Source: Adiantum capillus-veneris (taxonomy: Eukaryota > Streptophyta > Polypodiopsida > Polypodiales > Pteridaceae). From it: a stretch of DNA of 64,000 bases. The stretch lies in contig CM043965.1 of assembly GCA_014529385.2 (NCBI GenBank), positions 18,264,912 through 18,328,911 of the forward strand, read 5' to 3'. Each line of letters begins with the position of its first letter. The first letter of the stretch is position 1. The notes beneath the pieces were generated by a model. That model was given only the letters and a program-made list of their open reading frames with translations. It had not been told where the DNA came from and searched no databases. The position numbers were made by a program, and so were the translations under genes. Positions 25,040-36,500 of the stretch are shown here, one piece after another.

Positions 25040-25584
25040 CCTCCATTTGAGTAGCATCAAAAAGGGTTTCCCTCCTTCCCGCATTTGTTGCAAGCTTTGT
25101 CTGTGTAGCAATATTTCACTAAGTGTCCCATTTTTCCACATTCATAACACTTTCTCCCAGTTGATGATGTCGATGGAGAATATCTTCCCCTTGAGGATGT
25201 CGTGAAAAAATCCCCTCCTTATGATGTTAAATGAGTCTTTTTTATTTCTCTCTTTCGGTTAAATTGAGTTGATGACATCTTGGAAAGGTGGAGCCGGTTC
25301 TTTTTCTTCAAGAATGGTGATTAAGTGGTCATAAGAGGGTGGAAGTGCACTTAAAAGTACGACCACTTTGTCAACTTCTAGTACTTTGGCCTGGATGTAA
25401 GTGAGCTGTGTGACAATTCTTCTAAGCCTATTTACTAGGCTAGTAGTGTCCTCCCTTTCAGTCATAGTAATCTTGTAAAGTCTTTTGAGACTAACTTTAC
25501 TTCTTTTGGCCCTGGCTCCAAAATTTCTTTCTAGGACATGCCAAGCTTCATTTGCATGCTTACATTCGTCTATGAAATGTAGAT
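25040..25584 (-). pseudogene. Ty1/copia gag, C-terminal part with zinc knuckle
   Basis: Minus-strand frame in the order HFIDECKHANEAWHVLERNF, ARAKRSKVSLKRLYKITM, VVVLLSALPPSYDHLITIL. This is the UBN2-type gag of plant copia elements, where W...L...F and LLSALPPSYD are the landmarks. Downstream, after stops near 25250, an intact CCHC knuckle (CYECGKMGHLVKYC) lies at about 25150-25105. The gag would coat the element RNA. Its upstream half is at 29452-29640; the frame is interrupted by the nested element at 25585-29451. No protease, integrase or reverse transcriptase lies between this gag and the 3' LTR, so pol was lost or never present. Confidence 0.85.
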
Positions 25585-26046
25585 TGTTATAGAAATGATA
25601 TTTTATGATTTATTGCAGCTGACAGGTGGAAAAGACTAGACCGAGCTAGGCCTATGCGAGTGGAAATATATATTGTACATTTTATTATTCAAGTGCTCTT
25701 TATGAGCTTTGGCCATTTATGACCGGCCGGCTAGTTTGTACTCACATTGACCATTGAAGAAATCTATAAATGAAATACGTGCAAGAGGGAAATGGTCACT
25801 CTTGCACGGGGGGAGATTGCACCCAGTGTTTGCATTGTTCTTCTCTCCTCTTCCCTCTTCTCTCTCGCCGTTCCGGCGTAGCACTCCGGTATAGGAGGTG
25901 CGCCTGCACGCGCTCTCAATCTCTCTCTTTGTTCGCGTATGGCTTCGATTCTGTGCTATGGGATTCGTCAGGTATGGAGATTTGCCGATTTATGTGTTAT
26001 ATTGTGTTATCTTGGATGATTTGCAGGGCAGCCACGCCTCCGTTTG
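25585..26046 (+). repeat. left terminal repeat of the nested element
   Basis: Shares CTGACAGGTGGAAAAGACTA and ATGACCGGCCGGC with the right-hand copy at high identity. It contains an intron-like segment from CAG|GTATGGAG to GATTTGCAG|G near the right end. The right copy has an extra 18-bp segment (near 29298-29315) generated by local duplication around GCGCTCT. Confidence 0.85.
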
Positions 26047-26109
26047 GCCGCTCGATAGGAGGGAGCACAAGCGGAGAAGGCGACCAAGAAGGACTTGGCA
26101 CACGGGGAG

Positions 26110-26110
<1 letters not shown>

Positions 26111-26191
<81 letters not shown>
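26111..26191. repeat. (CT)n microsatellite
   Basis: About 40 CT units in the interior of the nested element. Confidence 0.97.
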
Positions 26192-26196
<5 letters not shown>

Positions 26197-28344
26197 GCCT
26201 GCATGACATCAACCACCCAGCAACCAGTCGCGCATACACACTCAACATGCAGCTCAGCTTGCAACTGGTTGCTCTCAGAGTCTCAACTACCTGCCTCGCC
26301 AGTATCCTACTTCGCGCTGCTCGAGCTCATATTGGCTGCATGTCACCGAGTTATCCTCTCGCTGCTGTTGCTATCGGACATTGAAGGGCATCCGCATGTC
26401 GGGCCGCCTGGACGCTATCCTAGCCGAGTACGACGACTTCCACAGTTGGGAGACGGCTGCAATACTTTCTTAGACTCCATCCAATGCAGGTCATTGTCGA
26501 CAAAATATATGCTGATGAAGATTTGCTTATTTTTTTTATTTATTTTCAACTTTACTTCCTTTTAATTTGTACCCTGGCATTAGATTAGATTCACACAGAG
26601 TTTAGCCTCATATTTAATTTGGTCTTTTGAGGATGTTTAACTTCATCTCATTTCTCTCTTTATCCCCCCTTCCATTAACGGCTCCCTACAAAGAGACGGA
26701 TAGTCACAAAGCTTTTCAATAATCAGTGCAATACTCTCTCGGACATCGTTTTCGTCTTCATAATCTTTCATTTCACTACATTTTATTTTTATTTTTATTT
26801 TTGTCCCCAGACATTAGCTTAGATCCATAAGACTTGTATCTTTTGGTCCCATTTGGCAAACGAGTAATTTAACCTTCACAACGTAATTTGAGTCAGTGGA
26901 CGAGAGATTCACTTTCACAATAAAACTTCAAGCAAACGGTGCTGATAATTGCGATATGGAACAGATACAGCTCTTAATAATGAGGAAGAAAAACCATGGC
27001 TGCTCAGCTAACTCCCTGCTCTATTTGGGCGCACACTATCTCTAGCCATTGCTTGTATACCCACACATATACACACATATTGTATGTGTGTCTTAATAAT
27101 GTGCAAATTGGCATCCCTACTTAAGAGAACCTTTTTTTTTTCTAACCAAGCTCCTTACACATCTACCTCGCTAAATTTTACGAAGATTACAACCACTGCG
27201 GTCTACACTCACCGACTTTCTACGCATTGTCTAGTCAAGTCTAGGTCATTTGTATAAACTGCCAACTCCCATCCTACCTCCTCCTAGTTAACATCCAGAG
27301 GCTTAAGTAGATGGTTTTGCAAGGGATTTTCTTACTACACCGCAAATCTACATTCTCATACAAAATTCTAGTTCTAACTAGCAAACACCTATCGTAACTA
27401 AAGGCTTCTAGGCAAGGGCCGTTCAAGATCAAATTACTTTTGGGTTGTTTGACCAATCAGTCCCATCTATCTTTCTATTCGTTCCATGACTAATCATCGT
27501 AGACATCTGTAAATCCTCAATGTAATTTTGCCTCCCACAATTGCATTATACACTCCTTATCTACATTAGGACTTCAACATTTTCTCACATTTCCATTTTT
27601 GCAGGGCTCTGGCTAACTTTTTATTTGTGTTCCAGCCTCATTTAATTTATTTTGTGAATCAAAGTGCTAACACTGTCCCTTCTAAATATGTGATCGCATA
27701 CTAATCTTGAATCAAATTCTAGATAGACAACCTATTCTTTTATTTCATTTCAAATTACTAACACACAATTAACATATTTTGGATTTGTTAATTATACTAT
27801 GGTGCAAGTTTGATAGTTGCAGCTCTACCTAGCTTGTACAATCTGTTTGACATGCCTCAGATGCAAGTTACGATCATATCTCTCTCCACGAACACATTGG
27901 CTCAAATATTTTTGCTCAAGGTATGTACATTAACCTCACTCCCTTTTTCATAATTCCGTTACCGACAATCTTTTATAAATTTGGCAACCCAACATCTCTC
28001 ATATCATCACTAGTACTTATAAAATGGAACCACTTCCTACATCCTGTCGATAGGTATCTCACATACATCACTCCTATTTTTAAATTTCATTTCTCTACAT
28101 TATCGGCTCAACTGAATACTCCATCAAATGTTAAGATAACGGCTTCTACTTGTACTACCAGTAATTTTTGATATGCCTTGTCGATTAGCTACGCAGTTCT
28201 TCAATTGAGCTAGGGTGCTCTCGGATATCAAGCCACACTTCGTAAGTGCCGTGTTAGTGGAACATACTCTAATTTGGTGTCAAATAGATGGCAAATGTTT
28301 GTTTTTTTTTAATGTCTTGCTTGGTCCATTGGTCACATACACAC

Positions 28345-28545
28345 AGATTCACCGATTTAGGCAGTGTGTCAATGCTCATCTACTGCAGATTCGCTGATTT
28401 AGGCAGCACAACACTAAACTACAGATTCACGCTTTTAAAAAAAAAAATCCAATGCAGATTCACCGATTTAGGCAGCATTAGTGCAGATTTTCCAATTTAG
28501 GCAGCACGTCTTATTGGTGTAGATTCGCCGATTATGCAACACTAA
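28345..28545. repeat. short interspersed motif GCAGATTCACCGATTTAGGC
   Basis: The 20-mer and close variants recur about five or six times, irregularly spaced at roughly 30-60 bp, inside the nested element. No dyad symmetry is obvious. Confidence 0.8.
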
Positions 28546-28966
28546 TCACAAAATCATGCTGTAGTGGCTGGCCACCACTGTAACTGGTATGATTTTGTTA
28601 CCCGGGTACATAATGAAAGTGATTTGGATTTGGACTTATATTGTGGAATTGGAATTGGATTGGGATTTGGTATCTGGTGATTATTACGACAGTGTTTATG
28701 TGATAAGACTTGACATTATGAGATTGATGATGAGTGTGACCAATGATATCCTGATTCATCAGGGTATGACATATACTGCTTATTCTAGTGGTATGGGACA
28801 CTAGAATAGGTAGTATGTGGATGAAGACAGGCAAAAGCTAATGTTGTTTAGTTTCAATTATTATGTGATGTTTTTGACACAACATACTAATCACTCTTTT
28901 TGACAAGTATTGTTTGCAGATTTTTATCTTCGCAACTGAGGACAGTTGCTTTCCAGCGGAGAGGTA

Positions 28967-29451
28967 TGTTATAGAAATGATATTTTATGATTTATTGCAG
29001 CTGACAGGTGGAAAAGACTAGACTGAGCTAGGCCTATGCGAGTGGAAATATATATTGTACATTTTATTATTCAAGTGCTCTTTATGAGCTTTGGCCATTT
29101 ATGACCGGCCGGCCAGTTTGTACTCACATTGACCATTGAAGAAATCTATAAATGAAATACGTGCAAGAGGGAAATGGTCGCTCTTTCACGGGGGGAGATT
29201 GCACCCAGTGTTTGTGTTGTTCTTCTCTCCTCTTCCCTCTTCTCTCTCACCGTGCCGACGTAGCACTCCGGTATAGGAGGTGCGCCTGTACGCGCTCTTT
29301 TATCCTCTTGCGCTCTCAATCTCTCTCTCTGTTCACGTATGGCTTCGATTCTGTGCTATGGGATTCATCAGGTATGGAGATTTGCCGATTTATGTGTTAT
29401 ATTGTGTTATCTTGGATGATTTGCAGGTCAGCCAGGCCTCTGTTTGTAGAA
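28967..29451 (+). repeat. right terminal repeat of the nested element
   Basis: Direct copy of 25585-26046, longer by an 18-bp duplication. It ends next to the TAGAT target duplication. Confidence 0.85.
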
Positions 29452-29640
29452 TAGATAGTTGGCATGCAAGGAGGTGATGATAATTCCTAATGCTTGTTTG
29501 TCTTTGGCCAAATTCTGTGCACTTGCTATGAGCGTAGATGCCCTAGTGTGCACTCCATCGGTGCTGACTTGTTGTTCAAAGGCAGTGCTGATAATAGACC
29601 ATAAACATTTTTTCATGAGGTATCCCCTTAACTTTGTTTG
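29452..29640 (-). pseudogene. Ty1/copia gag, N-terminal part
   Basis: The minus-strand frame includes KDKQALGIIITSLHANYL, the D.xALGxIxxSL region typical of UBN2-type gag. It continues exactly into the frame at 25584 once the nested element is removed. The true gag start lies further up in decayed sequence. Confidence 0.75.
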
Positions 29641-29813
29641 CCAAGTGTGAAACCCATCCCCGTTGTACTTTTCAATTCCCTTTTCCCCCGTTGTGCTAAT
29701 AGAGGGGTCCTAGCTTAGGAGACTCTTCTAGACAATGTCTGCCTCTTTACACGAGCACAACATTTGAAATTTATTTGAAGCTGTTGTGCTTGGTTGGAAT
29801 CATTTCATTGCAA

Positions 29814-29858
<45 letters not shown>

Positions 29859-30642
29859 AATTTCTTCCTTTGTGAAGTTCCTCTTCACAAAGAAGTAATG
29901 CTCCTTTGCTTTGCTTTCCTGTTTAGCCAAGCCAACGTGGAGTCCAAAGATTTGGATAGGTTGATGATCCCTTTTTGAATGCTCAATGAAATTTAAAAAA
30001 AGGATCTTTGAGTGGCTTGATGAAGCTTTGGAGAGCTTCTTGCCTTGAGTACTTGGAAAAGTCCTTTTTGAAGCTTGAAGGAGAATCTTGAAAGCCTTTG
30101 ACCGATTGAATCCCTAAAAGGATTTCTTTGAGTTTTTTGCAGGCTACAGGATAAGCCCCTTATATTGCTTGGGAGGCTTTGGAGCCTTAGGGTCTGCTCA
30201 TGGGATAGGTGCCTTAGCCACAAAGTGTTTCTTGAGTAGCTTTGCTACAGGTCTGTGATCCACCCCTTAAAAAAAAGGTTTGGATGCTTACCTTTAGACC
30301 AGGCTATGGGAAAAGGCCCTTGGGCAAGAAGATGTCGGGCACTTCGGGCAGGAGGAGTAGGTTATGGGCAGTGGGTTCAAGACGGGCAAGCCGGGAAGCA
30401 TTCGATCAAGCGGACTCAACTCGTGTAGGCCGAGCAGCATCTGGGCAGGCAAGGTCAGCACGGGTAGAAATACAGGCACGGCGGGCAAGCCGGGTAGGGG
30501 CATCTGCGTTGTGTGAATGCCTTAAAAAGGGAGTTTGAATTATCCCCTAGAAGCCATGGTTCCCACCACGGTGGGATCTACTCTTGAAGACCTTTGGGGT
30601 TGTTTTCTACAAAAGACTCAGTGGGCATTAAATGCCATAAAG

Positions 30643-30680
<38 letters not shown>

Positions 30681-31110
30681 GGTTGGCTTGTTGATTATGC
30701 TGCTGCAGACACAAAATGCACAGAGAATGAACGAAAATGGCTTGCAAGACATTGCCAAATTTAATCAAACTATTATTTGATGAATCTTGGGGCAATTTAA
30801 GCATGCACAAGCTTGTTGGAAAGCTCTCAAAGAGTACTACGCACACACATATCAAGAATTCCAATTATGTCCGTGCGAGCAGATGTGGGCACTTGATGGG
30901 AAGGTGTAAATATGGAAAGAAAAAATAAAGATGCAAATTATATCTCAAACTAATTACCTGTAATCATTAGCTAGGGTAGTGGCCATGTAGACGTGCTCAA
31001 ATACAATGCTAGTGACAATTAAGAATGAGTTTAATTATGCAAAATCCTAATAGAGATCAAGGAAATCTAATCACACAAAAGAATAACAAGAAACCTAGCT
31101 AGCATGTCCT
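29641..31110 (-). other. leader and decayed 5' part of the copia element
   Basis: This stretch between gag and the primer site holds (GA)n at about 29817-29853, (AC)n at 30645-30679 and a G-rich stretch near 30300-30500. No protein was recognised. Confidence 0.5.
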
Positions 31111-31125
31111 AGTGCTCTGATACCA
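31111..31125 (-). promoter_or_regulatory. copia primer binding site (initiator tRNA-Met)
   Basis: On the minus strand TGGTATCAGAGCACT, complementary to the tRNA-Met 3' end, lies 2 bp from the LTR end (CCCATCA). Confidence 0.85.
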
Positions 31126-31127
31126 CT

Positions 31128-31452
31128 TGATGGGAATGGGATCATGCTAGCTAAGGTGGATGAAAGATAAAAATTCTGTGCACAAGTCGGTGTGTGTTGG
31201 CTAGATTATCACTCAAGAGAATTAGGTTCCAAGATCAATTAACGTGGACTCATAAACACGGTCTTGAGTATTTTCTAAGCCATCACAAGCTCACCATAAA
31301 CAAGGGAGATGTAATGCAAAGAAATTTGTGTTTATTCATTTATAAAATGAGCTTTAAGTAGCTCTACAGATTAACTCCATTACATGCAGGATAATTCCCC
31401 CTCTTCCCTCCTTCTTCACTTAGACTTTAGGAAAAAACACACATTTTAAAGT
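31128..31452 (-). repeat. 5' LTR of minus-strand copia element
   Basis: In element orientation the LTR ends CCCATCA next to the primer site. It shares about 227 bp with 24506-24738. The outer border near 31452 is approximate. Confidence 0.7.
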
Positions 31453-33046
31453 CACTTTTGAGTGTATAGGCTTGTTCCATAGGTCGTATAGATCCACTCT
31501 GCTCAATTTGGATTGGTTTGGAGTCAAGTTGTGTCCATATGTAAAAAATGATGCTTTGTGCACCTTCGAGCCATTTTCTAATGCCATTGGCATCTTTTGA
31601 TGTTTTCCCAAGACCCCAACTAAGTAAATTGTTTATATACTTCATATGAAAGCCCCTTGTGAAGTAATAACATTTCTTTGCCACTTTGAAAAAATTGAGA
31701 TTCTTATCTATAGACCCCCTAGACCCGGTCAAAATGTTCATATGAGCTTAGAGGAGTGCTCTATAGGTTTATGTTATGGTCCAATTCAAATATGGTTCAC
31801 AAGAGTTAGAATATAGACATGTACCTTTAGATTTATCTCAGCACGGGATCACAGGCAATAGGTCCAAATGGGAGATGATCTAGAAAAGAGCGATGCCAGC
31901 TAATGGAACTTAAAAGACCTTAGGGTTAGCTTCATTAAAGACCTCCAAATGTTAGTGTTAAAAGTCCTTAGACCCAAAACCTTAGAGTTTGTTAGACCTT
32001 TGACAAGCTAAGCATGTGCTTGAAGTGCTTGAGCTAACTAAGGTTCTTGAAGTGCTTTTCGTGCTTGAGTTGATTAAGGTGCTTGAGGTGTTTGTCATGA
32101 TTTATGACTAAGGTGCTTAAGGGGTGAGGTGTTCCAAAGTCAAAAACATCCCTACACAAGGGGGGGCGAGCCCTACAAGTAGGGGCATGAGAAAGAACAA
32201 ACACACACTCACTCAAGGCAAGCCCAAGACCTAAGAGGCAACAAGGACACATGTCAAGCACCTACACACGCTGCCCTCATGTATTGCATAAAGCCTATTG
32301 GTTGACCTCTAAAGGGTCCAATGAGAATTTAGTTTATTTAATTAATTGTTTAAGCATTTTTCAAGACCTCTCTCTCAAAGGGGAACGGAGGACACTTGTC
32401 CAAATGCTACCACGGTTGCTTGATATGTCTAATGCATGTGATTGGATACTCTAGAGAAGGTCCAATCAACTTCAAGCTTGAGCTAGGAAGAGGGGTCGAT
32501 CCAAGCAAGGAGGGGGATAGCTTGACCATATACTCTCTCTGTCTCTCTCACACTCACACACACACTCATTCTCATGGCTCGTATGTTACTTCTTATTCCT
32601 CTTCCCTACCCTCATTCCCTGCTAGCTCTCTCTAGCTTCGAAGGGGTTAGAGGTCTTTAGACTGAGCGGAGACAAGTTAATCTTTTCATTAGATTAAGTT
32701 TTGGGCATAATTGTGGTGCATGAAGCTCTCTATTTTATTGCACCATCAAGGTCTCAAGGAATACAAAGCTTGTATTGTATCAAGTCTCTCTTTATAACAG
32801 AATCTATAATACAAAAGCCTTTTGGAGGGGGGACCATCTCCACATAAATCCGGTCTTTAATTGTTGTCAACTTCTCTAATTCTCTCTCTTGCAAAGTATT
32901 GCTCATGCCAACTTAATTAAGTATCATGGTTATGTTACTATCTTTAATCAAGTTCTCTCTCTATTTTCTCAAAGAATCCTCATAAAAATGCTCACTACAC
33001 TTCTCTAAAGTCCGCTATTCTCAATGTTCATAGTCCAATTCCGTTA
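31453..33046. other. no recognisable gene
   Basis: Contains short degenerate frames and a small CA/CT tract near 32534-32573. Nothing was recognised. Confidence 0.5.
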
Positions 33047-33175
33047 CACACACTCTCTCTAAGGAGCCCTCCCCTACAATGCAGTTGAGTCATGTTTTTT
33101 GATTTTCCTCCTCCTCCTCCTCCTGCAACATAAAAACTTCTCTTTTTTCTTCTCTCTGTGTGATTATGGTTGTAC
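33047..33175 (+). repeat. fragment of dispersed repeat R1
   Basis: Matches the inter-microsatellite part of R1 copy B (CAATGCAGTTGAGT, then TTTTCCTCCTCCTCCTCC and AAAAACTTCTCTTTTTTC). Copy A lacks this segment. Confidence 0.75.
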
Positions 33176-33421
33176 TCTCTCTCTCTAACAAAAAATGCAG
33201 CCGTTTTTTGACCTAGTAGACAACAATTCACTCTTTTGATCATAACTTCTTCATACGATCTCCGATTTGGGTGATCTATAGCCTCAATCAAAGAGCATGA
33301 AGCCCTCTACACATCAATATAAAGACAAAAAAATTTAGAGTTATGAAAGGCATTTCTGTAACAGCATTTCCAAAGTGAACAGGTTCATGAAAATTGACTC
33401 TCATCTCTTATTTTACATACA

Positions 33422-33868
33422 ATGTCTTCCGGCACTCGCAAGGGTTCTTCTTCTTCAACAAGGTCCACAACCATTGTGAAAAAGGATCCAGAATCTCCTA
33501 AGTGTGGAGATAGCAACACAACCACCCAACCAACGACATCAAAAACCATGATCATGGCATACTTGGTATCATTGCAAGAGATCGTAAACAAACAAGACGA
33601 AGACTTACGAGCACTTGCAATGGAGAATGGCACACTATGGGTACTTATGGTTGAGAATGAGAATCTCAAGAGGACACATGAGACGCAAACAACACCTATG
33701 ATGAAACTTGAAGAAAAAGTCAAGAAATGTAAATGCTCTCTTGTGGACTTGAATGCTTTGAAGGAGCGGACCAAATACGAAGTGAAGAAGTGCCCCAAAT
33801 ACGGTTGTATTGCCTCTACTCGCTCGGTACTGACCTCAAAAAAGTATAATAGCAAGCATCATAAATAA
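33422..33868 (+). CDS. hypothetical protein, 148 aa
   Basis: Open frame from ATG at 33422 with a Ser/Thr-rich basic start (SSGTRKGSSSSTRSTTIVKK), a helical middle (EIVNKQDEDLRALAMENG, VENENLKR), and a Lys/Cys-rich end. Predicted coiled-coil character around the middle would fit a gag-like or DNA-binding-site-adjacent protein. It runs into the first unit of the 106-bp array, which may simply extend the frame. No family recognised; it may not be a gene. Confidence 0.35.
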   Translation: MSSGTRKGSSSSTRSTTIVKKDPESPKCGDSNTTTQPTTSKTMIMAYLVSLQEIVNKQDEDLRALAMENGTLWVLMVENENLKRTHETQTTPMMKLEEKVKKCKCSLVDLNALKERTKYEVKKCPKYGCIASTRSVLTSKKYNSKHHK

Positions 33869-34797
33869 AGAAGATGGTTAGTACCAAGCGAATAGGTGCA
33901 ACAAATAGAGTTTACCTTTCCTGCTTCGCTTGGTACTGACCTCAGAAAAGAGTAATATAAAACATCATTTATAGTTTGTGAGGTCAGTACCAAGTGAACA
34001 GGTGCAACGAACAGAGTTTTCCTTCCCTTATTCGCTTGGTACTGACCTCGAAAAAGTGTAATAGCAAACATCATTTATATTTTCTAAGGTTAGTATCACA
34101 CGAACAGGTGAAATGAACAGAGTTTGCCTTCCCTTATTCACTTGGTACTGACCTCAGAAAAGTGTAATAGAAAACATCATTTATATTTTGTGAGGTCAGT
34201 ACCAAGCAAACAGGTGCAATGAACAGAGTTTTCCTTCCCTTATTCGCTTGGTACTAACCTCAGAAAATTGTAATAGCAAACATCATTTATATTTTCTGAG
34301 GTTAGTATCACGCGAACAGGTGAAATGAACAGAGTTTGCCTTCCCTTATTCGCTTGGTACTGACCTCAGAAAAGTGTAATTATAGAAAACATCATTAATA
34401 TTTTTTGAGGTCAGTACCCAAGCAAACAGGTGCAACAAACAGGGTTTACCTTCCCTTATTTGCTTGGTACTGACCTCAGAAAAGTGTAATAGCAAACATC
34501 ATTTATATTTTTTGAGGTCAGTACCAAGAGAACAGGTGCAATGAACAAAGTTTGCGTTCCCTTATTCGCTTGGTACTGACCTCAGAAAAGTGTAATAGCA
34601 AATATCATTAATATTTACTGAGGTCAGTACCAAGCGAACAAGTGCAACAAACAGGGTTTACCTTCCCTTATTTGCTTGGTACTGACCTCAGAAAAGTGTA
34701 ATAGCAAACATCATTTATATTTTCTAAGATCAGTACCAAGCGAACTGGTGCAACGAATAGAGTTTTCCTTCCCTTATTTGCTTGGTACTAACCGAAC
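33815..34797. repeat. 106-bp tandem array of hairpin-forming units
   Basis: About ten copies of TTCGCTTGGTACTGACC start at 33815-33820, 33924, 34031, 34137, 34243, 34349, 34459, 34565, 34671 and 34778, so the period is about 106 bp. In most units the inverse motif GGTCAGTACCAAGCGAA follows after a spacer of about 40 bp. Each unit can thus pair into a stem of roughly 20-25 bp. Between hairpins lies CAGGTGCAACGAACAGAG. Arrays of inverted short motifs near element ends are typical transposase-binding regions. The same core recurs at 35840-36360. Confidence 0.9.
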
Positions 34798-35515
34798 AAA
34801 ACACAAGTGCACAAAAGTGTAGTAGCATCCCTCTTCACTGTGTGTAGAGTTCTGCGTCACTAAAGCACTACAGAACAGGAGTAAGAGGAGGACGCGCAAA
34901 AAGGGAGGAGATGCGAAAAATGGGTTGGGAGCACAAAAGAGATGGTTTTCTTATCGCGTAGCATTGACGAGGGTAGAGTTAAAATGTTGGGCAGTAGAGG
35001 ATGTGAAAAGAGGCAGAAGAGCGCTCATCTGGGGAGACGGTATAATTAAAATGTTTGGCGGGGGTATTGCCTCTAAACTTAGAGTGCTTACCTTGGCAAG
35101 GGAGATAACTTCACTTATGCACATGATTACACCCGATATTGTGGTTGGTAGATCGTACTGCATGGGAATCTAAGCACGTTTATTATTGGTTGGCCTTGTG
35201 AGCACAACCCACGTGCCTTTTTTGAGTGATTGTTTAGAGTCAGACGTCGATCGCCGTTGCAGTTGCCATCTCCATCTCTAAGTAGAACAAATAGACTATC
35301 CTTGCCTTCCCCTTTTTTGTGTTCTTCCCCTTGGCCACCTCTCACGATCTTGCATTGAGCGACCTCCACTGGTTTGAGTCCTTTGCTGCCGCGTCGCCAC
35401 ATCGCCTTGGCCTTCGTCTTTTGTTTCTCTTCCTCCTGGCCACCTTCTGGTTCTTGCTGTTAGCGACCTGCGACACCACCATCCAACTCGGCACCATTGG
35501 ATATTGCAGAGACAG

Positions 35516-35517
<2 letters not shown>
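34798..35517. other. no recognised gene
   Basis: A plus-strand frame at 34925-35173 has no recognisable motif. The rest is non-coding. Confidence 0.45.

Positions 35518-35563
<46 letters not shown>
35518..35563. repeat. (CT)n microsatellite
   Basis: About 23 CT units. Confidence 0.97.
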
Positions 35564-35567
<4 letters not shown>

Positions 35568-35784
35568 CTACCTGTGTGTTGCTAACTGTGTGCGCACCAA
35601 AGCCACTGCGTTACGGGGTTAGAGCACAAGGGGAAAAACACTCCAAGGACCAAAGTGGTCATTAGGTTAAGATTAGAAGTCTCGCGCCGCATGGTTGGAA
35701 TAATTACTCCTTATGTGATTGTGCCTGAGTTGTTATTCAATGCTATGTTTTGGCATAGTGAGTGAGTAGGCCTATATATCTTTT

Positions 35785-36500
35785 ACTGATAAATTCTCTG
35801 TTTGAATCCACCTGTTCTGAATGTACGTAGGTACAGTGTAAATTCAACTTGGGTCAGAACCAAGCGAATAGGGTCCTTTGAAGATTCTTAGGTCCCCTAT
35901 TCGCCTAGTTCTGACTCAAGTGATGTCACCTATTATGGCATTAGTGCATGGGACAAAACCAAGCGAAAAGAGACCTTGAGGGATACTGGAGGCTCAGTAT
36001 TCGCTTGGTTATGACACCAAATACATACCAATTTTGAATGGTAGTTTTGGCTTGCTTTTTTTTTAGTCATGGGGATCATAGTCTTGGAGACAGACGATGT
36101 GGGCGAAGATACAGAGCATTTACTGATAACATTAAATGCTCTATTCCAATCCACTTGTTCCCAATGGATGTTGGTACATCGTTAATTCAACTTGGGTTAG
36201 AACCAAGCAAATAGGGCCCTTTGGAGATTCTTGGGGACCCTATTCACCTAGTTCTGAATCAACTGATGTCACCTATTATGAAATTAGCGCATGGAACAGA
36301 ACCAAGCGAATAGAGACCTTGAGGGATACTGGAGGCTCAATATTCGCTTGGTTATGACACCGAATACAGATCAATTTTGAATAGTAGTTTTGGCTTGCTT
36401 TTTCTTTCAGTCATGGGGATCATAGTCTTGGAACAGACAATTTGGGTGAGGATACATGTGAAGAAAAACTATTCACGTTCTTATACAACATCCGTGCTCA
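35785..36500. repeat. 343-bp tandem duplication with inverted ACCAAGCGAA motifs
   Basis: Two copies with AATTCAACTTGGGT(C/T)AGAAC at 35841 and 36184. Each contains alternating ACCAAGCGAA and TTCGC(C/T)(A/T)(A/G)GT motifs in inverted pairs, for example AACCAAGCGAATAGGG and CCCTATTCGCC. Each also ends with an intron acceptor and the coding start MGIIVLE. The second copy joins the rest of the gene; the first is a partial duplicate of promoter, intron and exon start. Confidence 0.85.

Larger units (their letters stand above)
25585..29451. mobile_element. nested terminal-repeat element in the copia gag
   Basis: Direct terminal repeats of about 462 and 485 bp (25585-26046 and 28967-29451) both begin TGTTATAGAAATG. 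TAGAT flanks the element at 25580-25584 and 29452-29456. On the minus strand, removing the element and one TAGAT gives an uninterrupted gag reading ANYLHFIDEC, so this is a genuine insertion. The 2.9-kb interior has a (CT)n tract and short repeats but no recognised protein and no obvious tRNA primer site. It is therefore a non-autonomous LTR-like element. Five extra bases (TAGAA) sit between the repeat end and the right-hand duplication. Confidence 0.8.

Noticed and set aside
33815-34797. CRISPR-like array
   Set aside because: Units are near-identical across the full 106 bp, with no unique spacers, and the context is a plant genome full of transposons.
34925-35173. 82-codon frame between the two repeat arrays
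   Set aside because: No similarity recognised, an open frame on the opposite strand overlaps it, and there are no flanking exons that fit.
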